14,185 bases of DNA. Origin: JAZNGX01 sp045576675. GTDB taxonomy: Bacteria > Bacillota > Clostridia > Monoglobales > Firm-18. Location: contig JAZNGX010000038.1 in NCBI GenBank assembly GCA_045576675.1, positions 1 through 14,185 of the forward strand, written 5' to 3'. Position numbers and translations under genes: made by a program. Below, in pieces: positions 1 through 6,962 of this stretch. The stretch's first letter is position 1. Each line of letters starts with the position of its first letter. The notes under the pieces were generated by a model, which worked only from the letters and a program-made list of their open reading frames with translations, did not search any database and was not told where the DNA came from.

Positions 1-68
1 GGTTACGAGATTCGGACTCGCGACTTTTACCTTGGCAAGGTAACACTCTACCACTGAGTTAAACCCGC
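1..68 (-). tRNA. tRNA-Gly (GCC), 3' end cut by window edge
   Basis: On the minus strand this folds as a cloverleaf: acceptor GCGGGTT, D stem ACTC/GAGT, anticodon stem TTACC/GGTAA around loop TTGCCAA, and T stem GCGAG/CTCGT. The anticodon is GCC, so it decodes glycine. Only AACC of the 3' acceptor strand is inside the window; the expected CGC, discriminator and CCA lie beyond the left edge. The T loop reads TCCGAAT instead of the near-universal TTCGAAT, that is C at position 55 where pseudouridine normally sits. This could be a real variant, a decaying copy or a sequence error. It is the last of three tRNAs that share one upstream promoter. Confidence 0.9.
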
Positions 69-70
69 AT

Positions 71-146
71 TGGTGGTCAGAATTAGAATTGAACTAACGA
101 CACGTGGATTTTCAGTCCACTGCTCTACCAACTGAGCTATACCCCT
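71..146 (-). tRNA. tRNA-Phe-like (GAA) with a non-pairing acceptor stem
   Basis: The minus strand shows D stem GCTC/GAGC, anticodon stem GTGGA/TCCAC with loop CTGAAAA (anticodon GAA, phenylalanine), variable loop GTGTC, T arm GTTAG-TTCAATT-CTAAT and an encoded CCA end. The body is a good tRNA-Phe. The acceptor strands do not fit each other: 5' AGGGGTA against 3' TCTGACC gives two Watson-Crick pairs and one wobble out of seven. The 3' strand would need GGTCAGA on the 5' side. The gene therefore looks chimeric or broken at its 5' end. The alternatives are a pseudogene made by recombination between tRNA genes, or an assembly or sequence fault. The identity call rests on the anticodon arm. Confidence 0.75.
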
Positions 147-151
147 ATAAA

Positions 152-228
152 TGGCGATCCGGATGGGGCTCGAACCCACGACCTCCAGCGTGACAGGCTG
201 GCATTCTAACCAACTGAACTACCGGGCC
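152..228 (-). tRNA. tRNA-Asp (GTC)
   Basis: Full cloverleaf on the minus strand with an encoded CCA. The anticodon loop CTGTCAC gives GTC (aspartate), the D arm is GTTC/GAAT, and the T arm is GTGGG-TTCGAGC-CCCAT. The acceptor 5' GGCCCGG pairs with 3' CCGGATC except for a C-A mismatch at 3-70; the common bacterial form has T at position 3. It is the first gene of the tRNA cluster, about 40 nt downstream of the predicted transcription start, and is separated from the Phe gene by only five bases. Confidence 0.93.
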
Positions 229-236
229 ACTCATTA

Positions 237-269
237 TTATGCTGACGTGCTGTTAACCAATCAGCATAA
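237..269 (-). repeat. Inverted repeat in the tRNA leader
   Basis: Perfect 9-bp arms (TTATGCTGA at 237-245 and TCAGCATAA at 261-269) flank a 15-nt loop. The repeat lies between the tRNA promoter and tRNA-Asp, so the RNA leader can form a hairpin starting close to the predicted transcription start. It could mark a processing site for the tRNA precursor, or an operator in DNA. It has no U-run and is not a terminator. Confidence 0.5.
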
Positions 270-272
270 AAT

Positions 273-301
273 ATTATACTCGAAAGTTTTGCAAATGTCA
301 A
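273..301 (-). promoter_or_regulatory. Consensus sigma-A promoter of the tRNA cluster
   Basis: On the minus strand a perfect -35 TTGACA (296-301) and a perfect -10 TATAAT (273-278) are separated by exactly 17 nt. Transcription should start near 266 and run into the Asp-Phe-Gly tRNAs. Full-consensus promoters are typical of stable RNA genes. Confidence 0.9.
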
Positions 302-331
302 TACTTTTTTAAAAATTTTTTGAAAAAATTT

Positions 332-712
332 TTAATTATTTTTTTTTATTATTTTTACTATATTGGGGCGGAAATATTTATCCAGTTTTTTATTCAAAAT
401 CCTGAGTATTATAAACGGTAGCAAAAAGCCTAAAACCGCCCATAATAATCCAAAAAAGCTATACATAATCAGTGCAGCAATCAATGGCAATATATACACA
501 AAAAATGCACCGGCAAGAACATACGAAGTGCTTGTTTCTATTTTTACCGTGTCTCCGTTTTGTGCAGAAACAGTGTTTTTTGCATCAACAAATGAATTAA
601 GCTTTTCGCATCCGCCACACATTCCGCAATTTTCACCGCAGGCTGATGCACGCTTAAATTGTACTCGTGCCATATTACCATTTATATTCACAACCACACC
701 AATTTGTTCCAT
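332..712 (-). CDS. RseC/MucC family membrane protein
   Basis: Small membrane protein of the RseC/MucC (SoxR-reducing system) type, 126 residues. A short N-terminal domain carries a tight cysteine cluster (Cys 25, 29, 32 and 35, in CGENCGMCGGC), followed by two predicted membrane helices at about 65-84 and 88-105 and a basic C-terminal tail. In Proteobacteria RseC affects sigma-E control and SoxR reduction; in Clostridia the role is not settled, and the cysteines suggest redox or metal/FeS binding. The start at ATG 712 was chosen because the family motif begins at EQIGVVV. An in-frame ATG at 724 is possible, and the longer form would need a TTG. It is the last gene of the operon, 52 nt after recN. 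Confidence 0.85.
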   Translation of the reverse strand: MEQIGVVVNINGNMARVQFKRASACGENCGMCGGCEKLNSFVDAKNTVSAQNGDTVKIETSTSYVLAGAFFVYILPLIAALIMYSFFGLLWAVLGFLLPFIILRILNKKLDKYFRPNIVKIIKKNN

Positions 713-764
713 ATTATTTCCCATAGCCTTTCTGCCAACAAGCAACAACTTTTTATCGTGCGAT

Positions 765-2417
765 TTAGTTTCCTATCAACTCCGCAGCAGCCTTAAGTGT
801 AATTTCAGTCACCTCTGAGCCACCCATAATTCTAGCAATTTCTGCAACCCTTGCATCGCCTTTAAGCTTGACAACATCAGTTGATGTTCTGCCGTCAGCA
901 ACGTGCTTTTCAATGAGATAATGACTTTTTGCTTTACTTGCAAGCTGCGCAAGATGCGTTATACACAAAATCTGTTTGGTTGATGACAACGCAATCAGCT
1001 TGTCAGCGATTTTCCCTGCCGCTCTTCCGCTCACACCGGTATCAATTTCATCAAATATGAGCGTATTAACAGCATCGGCATCAGATAAAATGCTTTTTAT
1101 TGCAAGCATTATACGTGACATTTCACCACCAGAGGCAATTTTTGAAAGTGCCTTTGGTAATTCACCTGCATTAGCAGAAATAAGAAATTCAACATCGTCA
1201 CAGCCATTACCGCAAAACTCCGTTGTCTTGATATCGACCACAAACTCACTGTTAGGCATATCAAGTTGTGCAAGCTGTTCTTTTATTTGGATTTCAAGTG
1301 TACGTGCCGCAGAAGTACGTTTATCGGTAAGCTTTTTAGCTATTGCGGCTAATTCTTCCTCTGTTGCTTTTAATTCACCTGTAAGCTTTTCTATAATTTC
1401 ATCATTTTGAATTACTTCATCAAGCTCAGCCGAAATTTTTTCATAATACTCAAGCACTGCCTCAACTGTTGGCCCGTACTTACGTTCCATATCACGAATC
1501 GTACTGATTCTGTTTTCTATTTCATCAAGCTCGTGAGGGCTATAGCTTAGTCCATCTGCATATGAAGCAAGAGTAAATGCGATATCCTCAATTTCAAGCG
1601 TGACACTTTTAAGCCTTTCGTTAAGCTCACATAAAGTCTCATCATATTCTGCAATGTTTTCAAATGCGGCAGACACCTTTGCAATATTGTCATAAACATT
1701 GCCATTTGCTTCTGACAATCTGCCTTTTGCATTATTAACGGTGTCTGTTATGGTGCTGATTTCACTTAAAAAGCTCCTTCGTGATTCAAGCTTTTCATAT
1801 TCTTCGACATTCAAATTGGCTGCTTTGATTTCATCAACCTGATACTTAAGCAAATCCATTTTACGTTGCTTTTCTGTTTCGTCGAGCTTATGTTCTTCTA
1901 TTTCTTTTATCAATGAGCGTCTTATGTTATAAACCTCACTGTACTTCGCAAGCAGATCTGACGTATCACCAAAGCTGTCAAGAAAAGTTATATGTTTGTT
2001 TGGATTTAAAAGAGAAACATTGTCGTGCTGACCATGGATATTTACAATAGTTTTTGCAATATCACGAAGTGCCGCCGCAGTTGTAATTCTACCATTAACA
2101 CGGCAGATGCTTTTGCCCTCGGCATTAACATCGCGGCTTATTATAAGTGTATCATCCTCATATTCAATACCAAGCTCATCCAATACCTCCTCTGTTTCTT
2201 TATTGTCAATAAAGAACACAGCCTCACACATAGCTTTGGATTCACCATATCGTATAAGCTCCTTATTTACTCTGCCGCCCAGAATCATATTTATAGCATC
2301 AATGATAATAGACTTACCAGCACCTGTCTCACCGGTAAGCACATTAAAGCCTTCAGTAAATTCTATATTAAGTTCGTCAATAACAGCAACATTTTTGATG
2401 TGCAAATTAAGTAACAT
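765..2417 (-). CDS. recN: DNA repair protein RecN
   Basis: SMC-like ATPase of double-strand-break repair, 550 residues, the usual length. The N-terminal half-ATPase has Walker A GETGAGKS at 29-36. A long charged central part (about 155-375) fits an antiparallel coiled coil. The C-terminal half has the ABC signature KIASGGEMSR at 426-435 and Walker B TLIFDEID at 452-459, followed by a conserved ITHLAQLA segment at 486-493. In cells RecN gathers at broken ends and promotes RecA-dependent joining. A GGAG Shine-Dalgarno sequence eight bases before the ATG supports the start. It follows argR by 16 nt, the standard argR-recN pairing of Firmicutes. The next gene is rseC rather than spoIVB. Confidence 0.98.
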   Translation of the reverse strand: MLLNLHIKNVAVIDELNIEFTEGFNVLTGETGAGKSIIIDAINMILGGRVNKELIRYGESKAMCEAVFFIDNKETEEVLDELGIEYEDDTLIISRDVNAEGKSICRVNGRITTAAALRDIAKTIVNIHGQHDNVSLLNPNKHITFLDSFGDTSDLLAKYSEVYNIRRSLIKEIEEHKLDETEKQRKMDLLKYQVDEIKAANLNVEEYEKLESRRSFLSEISTITDTVNNAKGRLSEANGNVYDNIAKVSAAFENIAEYDETLCELNERLKSVTLEIEDIAFTLASYADGLSYSPHELDEIENRISTIRDMERKYGPTVEAVLEYYEKISAELDEVIQNDEIIEKLTGELKATEEELAAIAKKLTDKRTSAARTLEIQIKEQLAQLDMPNSEFVVDIKTTEFCGNGCDDVEFLISANAGELPKALSKIASGGEMSRIMLAIKSILSDADAVNTLIFDEIDTGVSGRAAGKIADKLIALSSTKQILCITHLAQLASKAKSHYLIEKHVADGRTSTDVVKLKGDARVAEIARIMGGSEVTEITLKAAAELIGN

Positions 2418-2433
2418 AAGCGTAACTCCAATA

Positions 2434-2889
2434 TTATTTCTTCATTTTCATAAATTTATTCTGCATTATAACAGCGTCTTCATCAGTACGCATAATCACC
2501 ATAATCGTGTCATCACCTGCAATACAACCCACAATTTCACTTGTGCTGTGCAGATTATCAATAGCAGATGCAGCCGCCTGTGCCATACCGCTTAAGGTTT
2601 TCAGCACAACAAGATTTTTGGCTCTGTCAACAGTTAATACACAATTTGCAAAAACCTCGCTGAGCTTTTGACTTGTTTCACCGACCGATATAGATTTTGG
2701 TGCAACATAACGTAATGTACCACCCACATTCTGCTTAACAAGTCCCATATTGTGAATATCTCTAGAAATAGTTGCCTGAGTTATCGGTATACCTTTTTTA
2801 ACAAGATATTCTGCTATATCCTCCTGCCTGTCAACAGCATTGTTCTCAATAAATTCTATGATAAGTCTTTGTCTTTCTGATTTTGACAT
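2434..2889 (-). CDS. argR: Arginine repressor ArgR/AhrC
   Basis: Arginine-responsive hexameric regulator, 151 residues, full family length. The N-terminal winged helix-turn-helix includes the recognition helix TQATISRDI around residues 37-45. The C-terminal oligomerisation and arginine-binding domain carries GCIAGDDTI at 121-129, whose paired aspartates contact arginine in known structures. With arginine bound it represses biosynthesis and in many Firmicutes activates catabolic genes. An AGAGGTG ribosome site precedes the ATG. It starts 10 nt after the nadK stop and is followed by recN. I did not find a clear ARG box nearby. Confidence 0.97.
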   Translation of the reverse strand: MSKSERQRLIIEFIENNAVDRQEDIAEYLVKKGIPITQATISRDIHNMGLVKQNVGGTLRYVAPKSISVGETSQKLSEVFANCVLTVDRAKNLVVLKTLSGMAQAAASAIDNLHSTSEIVGCIAGDDTIMVIMRTDEDAVIMQNKFMKMKK

Positions 2890-2899
2890 AGTTCACCTC

Positions 2900-3721
2900 T
2901 TAGAAAAGTTTTTCTTTAAGTCTTTTATAAAACGAACACTCTGATGTTCTTACAAGGTTGATTTTTTTACCTGCCGTCACTGCAAGAACATCACCGGAAT
3001 TAACCCTCAGTGCGTGATTTCCATCAAAATTCACTACAGCATTGCCTGCTGCTTCAATTATATTAATATGAATCTCCTTGTCCTTCGGCACAAGAATTGA
3101 CCTGCTGTTAAGGTCGTGCGGGCAAATTAAAGTAAGTATTATAACATCAACAGTAGGGTCAACAATTGGTCCACCTGCCGAAAGTGAGTATGCAGTAGAA
3201 CCCGTTGGCGTAGATATTATAAGACCATCTGCCCTCAATGTATAAAGCATTTCGCCATCAACCGATACCGAAAGCTTTACCATTGATGACATAGCATCAC
3301 GGTGTATCGCCGTATCGTTTAACGAGGTATAGCTTACACCGTTTAGCGATGTTTCTATAGTAAGATGCTTTGAAACGGTGTAATCACCTTTAATTATCTT
3401 TTCAAAATCTGCATAGCTTTCCTTTTCAATTTCAGTTAGAAATCCAAGATGACCATAATTAATACCAAGAAACGGGCATTTCGCACTATTGTACTTATGC
3501 ACAGCTGAAAGCAAAGTTCCGTCACCACCGAGAGTGACAATCATATCTGCAGCACAAATCTCAGCATACTCTGCCGCAGTTGCGTTTTCAACATGCTTTG
3601 CGACATCAGGCTCAACCAATGCTTTTATGTTGTTTCTGTTAAGAATTTCAACTGTTTTGATTATATGCTCTATTGAATTTTCTTTTATCAAATTAGGTAT
3701 AACCGCAATTTGTTTAATCAT
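2900..3721 (-). CDS. nadK: NAD kinase
   Basis: Phosphorylates NAD to NADP in the cytoplasm using ATP or polyphosphate, so it sets the supply of NADPH used by biosynthetic pathways. The 273 residues carry the family marks: GGDGTLL at 65-71, LGINYGHLGFL at 85-95, and DGLIISTPTGSTAYSLSAGGP at 165-185, which binds NAD. The usual NDVVI-type motif appears as NDTAIHRD at 135-142, a modest variation. The ATG overlaps the tlyA stop as ATGA, so translation is probably coupled. Length and motifs are complete. Confidence 0.97.
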   Translation of the reverse strand: MIKQIAVIPNLIKENSIEHIIKTVEILNRNNIKALVEPDVAKHVENATAAEYAEICAADMIVTLGGDGTLLSAVHKYNSAKCPFLGINYGHLGFLTEIEKESYADFEKIIKGDYTVSKHLTIETSLNGVSYTSLNDTAIHRDAMSSMVKLSVSVDGEMLYTLRADGLIISTPTGSTAYSLSAGGPIVDPTVDVIILTLICPHDLNSRSILVPKDKEIHINIIEAAGNAVVNFDGNHALRVNSGDVLAVTAGKKINLVRTSECSFYKRLKEKLF

Positions 3722-4509
3722 ATTGCTACCTCGTGTGATATTTTAACAATTTCATCAACATTTATTTCATTGTCCTCTCCGTTTTTGGAAAAGTACATAA
3801 GATATTCAATATTGCCCTCTGGACCCTTGATTGGTGAAAATGTAACTGCAGAAACCCTGATTCCCATTTCACGGGTAAAAGCCAATACGTTTTCAATAAC
3901 CTCAATATGTATTTCGGGCTCTCTTACAACTCCCTTTTTGCCTACCTTCTCACGTCCTGCCTCAAACTGCGGCTTAATAAGTGCAACCCCTGTTCCGTCA
4001 TCCTTTAAAAGCTGTTTCACAACAGGCAACACCAGCTTTAACGAAATAAACGCCACATCTATTGAAGAAAAGTCAAGCTTATCAGGAACCTGTTCTTCAG
4101 TAACATATCTGATATTTGTTCGTTCCAAATTTACAACACGCTCGTCACTGCGAAGCTTCCATGCAAGCTGACCATAGCCCACGTCAACAGAGTAAACCTT
4201 TGACGCACCATTTTGCAGCATACAATCAGTAAACCCACCGGTTGACGCACCAACATCCATACAGATTTTCCCGTCAAGACTGATACCAAATTCAGCAATT
4301 GCCTTTTCAAGCTTTAATCCGCCACGGCTGACGTAGTTTAGCTCACCGCCACGAACCTCAACCACAGCACCATCAGGCACGATGTCGCCTGCTTTATCAC
4401 TGCGTTGGTTGTTTATAAAAACACAGCCAGCCATTATTATTCTTTTTGCACGTTCACGGCTTTCTGCAAAGCCATTTTCAGTCAGATATACATCAAGACG
4501 TGTTTTCAC
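3718..4509 (-). CDS. tlyA: TlyA family rRNA 2'-O-methyltransferase
   Basis: S4-domain methyltransferase of the TlyA/hemolysin family, 263 residues. The S4 RNA-binding fold covers about residues 3-60 and is followed by the linker VSRGGLKLEKA. The FtsJ-like Rossmann domain starts with DVGASTGGFTDCMLQ at 85-99 (SAM binding). The expected catalytic residues appear as the lysine in SRGGLKL (66), the aspartate in DVAFISL (151) and the lysine in ALIKPQFE (179). Mycobacterial TlyA methylates the ribose of two cytidines in 16S and 23S rRNA and affects capreomycin sensitivity; the targets here are inferred. The start is GTG, overlapping the dxs stop as GTGA, and the end overlaps the nadK start by 4 bp. 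Confidence 0.94.
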   Translation of the reverse strand: MKTRLDVYLTENGFAESRERAKRIIMAGCVFINNQRSDKAGDIVPDGAVVEVRGGELNYVSRGGLKLEKAIAEFGISLDGKICMDVGASTGGFTDCMLQNGASKVYSVDVGYGQLAWKLRSDERVVNLERTNIRYVTEEQVPDKLDFSSIDVAFISLKLVLPVVKQLLKDDGTGVALIKPQFEAGREKVGKKGVVREPEIHIEVIENVLAFTREMGIRVSAVTFSPIKGPEGNIEYLMYFSKNGEDNEINVDEIVKISHEVAI

Positions 4510-6344
4510 TTACCTGATACCTCTTTCAAAATAATTTCCGCGATGCTTTTTGCATCAGTTTTACAATATTCCATAAGCTCCTGTATGCTTCCGTGTGGAA
4601 CTGATATATCATTTTCATAACCGATTTTTTTAACCTTGCACGGCAATAAATCAGAAACAATACTGCCTAATCCACCATTTACAACACCATCTTCTACTGT
4701 TATAACAGCACCTGTTTTGTCATAGGATTTTAATATTAACTCCTTATCAACAGGTTTTATGGTGCGTACATCTATTATTTCTGCATCCACTCCTGAGATT
4801 CCGACAGCCTCTTTTACCACGCTTGTAAAGCTGCCACACGTTACAACAGTTACGGCACTGCCTTCTCTTACAACCTCGCCCCTGCCAAACTCAAATGGTG
4901 TCTGTTCTTCAGTTTCATATAATTCGCGGGGATACCTTATTGCAATGCATCCGTCATATTCGTTTACAGCAAAACTAATCATTTGCTTTAGCATTTCCAC
5001 ATTTGATGGTGCAAGCACAGCCATATTGGGCATAGCAGTCATATATGCAATATCAAGCAAGCCGTGGTGTGACTCACCATCCTCACCCACAAGACCTGCA
5101 CGGTCTATCATAAATACTGTATGAAGATTACGCATCGCAACATCGTGAACAATGTTGTCGTAAGCACGCTGCAAAAAACTTGAATACACTGCCACCACGG
5201 GGGTAAAGCCACCTCGTGCAAGACCACCTGCAAAGGTCGCAGCATGACCTTCCGCAATTCCAACATCAAAAAAACGTTCAGGGTATCTTTTTGCAAATTC
5301 TGATAATCCTGTACCATCAGGCATTGCAGCAGTTATTGCAACAATTTTTTCATTATTCTCAGCCAAATTTGAAATTGTGTTGCCAACCAGACCTGACAAT
5401 TTTGTTCCGCCATTAACCGCCACAGCTTCACCTGTTGATGCATCAAATTTGCCGATTCCGTGAAACTTTCCCGGATTTTTTTCAGCAAACTCGTAGCCTG
5501 CACCTTTCTTTGTAAGCACATGAACAAGAACAGGACCTTTTGTTTTGCGTGCCATTTCAAAAGCCTCTGTAAGACTTTTTATGTCGTGCCCGTCAATAGG
5601 ACCTATACAGGTAAATCCAAGTTCTTCAAAAAGCATATCCTTTACAAACATATATTTCACAGTGTCTTTAACATGCTTTATGCTCTTTGAAATGCCATCA
5701 CCTGACGGCATATTGGACAGCACCTGAGTTACCTTCTGCTTTGTCTGGGCATACCATTTGCCCGTTCTGAACTTGTTTAAATATTTTGATATTCCACCAA
5801 CATTTGGTGAAATAGACATTTCGTTATTATTAAGAACAACTGTTATATTGGTTTTTAAATGAGAAGCATTGTTAATGCCCTCAAACGCAAGACCACCCGT
5901 CAAAGCACCGTCACCAATCACTGCAACAACGTTATAATCGTCTTTATTAAGGTCACGTGCATAAGCGTACCCAAGTGCAGTTGAAATTGAAGTGCTGCTG
6001 TGACCGGAATCATAACAATCAGCACTGCTTTCGCTTGCTCTTGTAAAACCACTTAAGCCACCAAACTTACGTATTGTGTCTATTTTATCCAGTCTGCCTG
6101 TAAGCATTTTATGAACATACGACTGATGCCCAACATCCCATACAATTTTATCAACCTCAGGATTATACACCTTATGTAAAGCAAGTGTAAGCTCAACAGC
6201 ACCAAGATTAGATGCAAGATGACCACCATTTTGTGCCACAACATCAACAAGTTTTTTCCTGATTTCAAGTGCAAGCTGCGAAAGCTTGTCGTATGACATA
6301 TTTGTTATATCGCTATTATCTGTTATTTTTTCTAAAATTGACAT
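4506..6344 (-). CDS. dxs: 1-deoxy-D-xylulose-5-phosphate synthase
   Basis: First enzyme of the MEP isoprenoid pathway: thiamine-diphosphate-dependent joining of pyruvate and glyceraldehyde 3-phosphate. The 612-residue form has GGHLASNLG at 41-49, the substrate/TPP histidine in DVGHQ at 70-74, SGHSSTS at 113-119, and the TPP/Mg site starting GDGALTGG at 144 and ending in NNN at 172-174. The pyrimidine-domain glutamate is in GIAEGHA, and DRAGLVGEDGESHHG is also present. I took ATG 6344 because it lies 4 nt beyond the stop of the preceding gene and matches the family N-terminus (MSILEKI). An upstream in-frame ATG at 6398 would add 18 atypical residues and overlap the previous gene. It is translationally coupled on both sides. 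Confidence 0.97.
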   Translation of the reverse strand: MSILEKITDNSDITNMSYDKLSQLALEIRKKLVDVVAQNGGHLASNLGAVELTLALHKVYNPEVDKIVWDVGHQSYVHKMLTGRLDKIDTIRKFGGLSGFTRASESSADCYDSGHSSTSISTALGYAYARDLNKDDYNVVAVIGDGALTGGLAFEGINNASHLKTNITVVLNNNEMSISPNVGGISKYLNKFRTGKWYAQTKQKVTQVLSNMPSGDGISKSIKHVKDTVKYMFVKDMLFEELGFTCIGPIDGHDIKSLTEAFEMARKTKGPVLVHVLTKKGAGYEFAEKNPGKFHGIGKFDASTGEAVAVNGGTKLSGLVGNTISNLAENNEKIVAITAAMPDGTGLSEFAKRYPERFFDVGIAEGHAATFAGGLARGGFTPVVAVYSSFLQRAYDNIVHDVAMRNLHTVFMIDRAGLVGEDGESHHGLLDIAYMTAMPNMAVLAPSNVEMLKQMISFAVNEYDGCIAIRYPRELYETEEQTPFEFGRGEVVREGSAVTVVTCGSFTSVVKEAVGISGVDAEIIDVRTIKPVDKELILKSYDKTGAVITVEDGVVNGGLGSIVSDLLPCKVKKIGYENDISVPHGSIQELMEYCKTDAKSIAEIILKEVSGK

Positions 6345-6348
6345 ACTA

Positions 6349-6930
6349 TCAACTCTTTTTTCTTTTTCTAAAACTAAAAACATTAATAATACTTGCAACA
6401 GAGTATATGATGCTGTTTGCTTTACTCATAGCAACACCCTTACCCATCGCCTTGCCGCCAATTGTCAATGCCGCAACAAGACCTGTAAGCAACACCGAAA
6501 CAACAATTCCGTCAAAGCTGTACGCCGCAATAATTTTTGCAACAATCGCAGTGGTTGCGGCACCACTTATGATACCAACAATATCACCAATTACGTCATT
6601 GCAAACATTTGAAACCTTTTCGGCATTTCTTATAAGCCATATTGCCTGCGATGCGGCACGTATGCGGCGTGATGCCATAGAATGAAAAGGTGTTTCGTCA
6701 GCAGTGGTAACTGCTATGCCAATTATATCAAATACAACACCTATAAGAATCAGTGCCAGCAAAAGAAAAAGTGCAGCAACAATGTTTGCCATAGGCATAA
6801 GTGTTGACGACAGCATATTCATTGATATACTCAGAAAAAACGACAGTACAGTTATAATAATAATCCAGCTTTTACTGCTGTTTTTCGGAGCAGATGTATT
6901 TTTAATTTTAATCTTATGTTTCTTTTTCAA
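6349..6930 (-). CDS. oapA: OapA-like OLE-associated membrane protein (DUF21/CorB-like)
   Basis: Multi-pass membrane protein. The N-terminus is strongly basic (KKKHKIKIK), followed by predicted helices at about 21-40, 48-74, 118-138 and 142-160 and a basic end (FRKRKKS). The loop GIAVTTADETPFHSMASRR and the later CNDVIGDIVGIISGAA are typical of the Clostridial/Bacillus family often labelled a CorB-like Mg2+/Co2+ transporter, distantly like DUF21. The gene directly follows the OLE-like RNA, which is where OapA is encoded in Bacillus halodurans; there OapA binds OLE RNA and brings it to the membrane. Start: the in-frame ATG at 6948 has no ribosome site, while GTGAGG at 6939-6944 sits 8 nt before TTG 6930, so I prefer TTG (193 residues; 199 with ATG). 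Family identity rests on motif memory plus context. Confidence 0.8.
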   Translation of the reverse strand: MKKKHKIKIKNTSAPKNSSKSWIIIITVLSFFLSISMNMLSSTLMPMANIVAALFLLLALILIGVVFDIIGIAVTTADETPFHSMASRRIRAASQAIWLIRNAEKVSNVCNDVIGDIVGIISGAATTAIVAKIIAAYSFDGIVVSVLLTGLVAALTIGGKAMGKGVAMSKANSIIYSVASIINVFSFRKRKKS

Positions 6931-6962
6931 ATCAAGTACCTCACGCATATTGCGTTATATTA

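Noticed and set aside
311..333. A/T-only palindrome after rseC as a terminator
   Set aside because: The arms (11 bp around one base) contain no G or C and no U-run follows on the minus strand, so it would be very unstable; it is probably just AT-rich spacer.
713..748. Longer rseC start at TTG 748
   Set aside because: The added residues do not fit the family and no ribosome site precedes the TTG; the family match begins at the ATG at 712.
363..818. Plus-strand open frames opposite rseC, recN, argR, dxs and xseA
   Set aside because: They lie opposite well-supported genes, have low-complexity or serine/threonine-rich translations and no ribosome sites.
6345..6398. Upstream dxs start at ATG 6398
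   Set aside because: It would overlap the end of oapA by about 50 bp and add residues unlike the family N-terminus.
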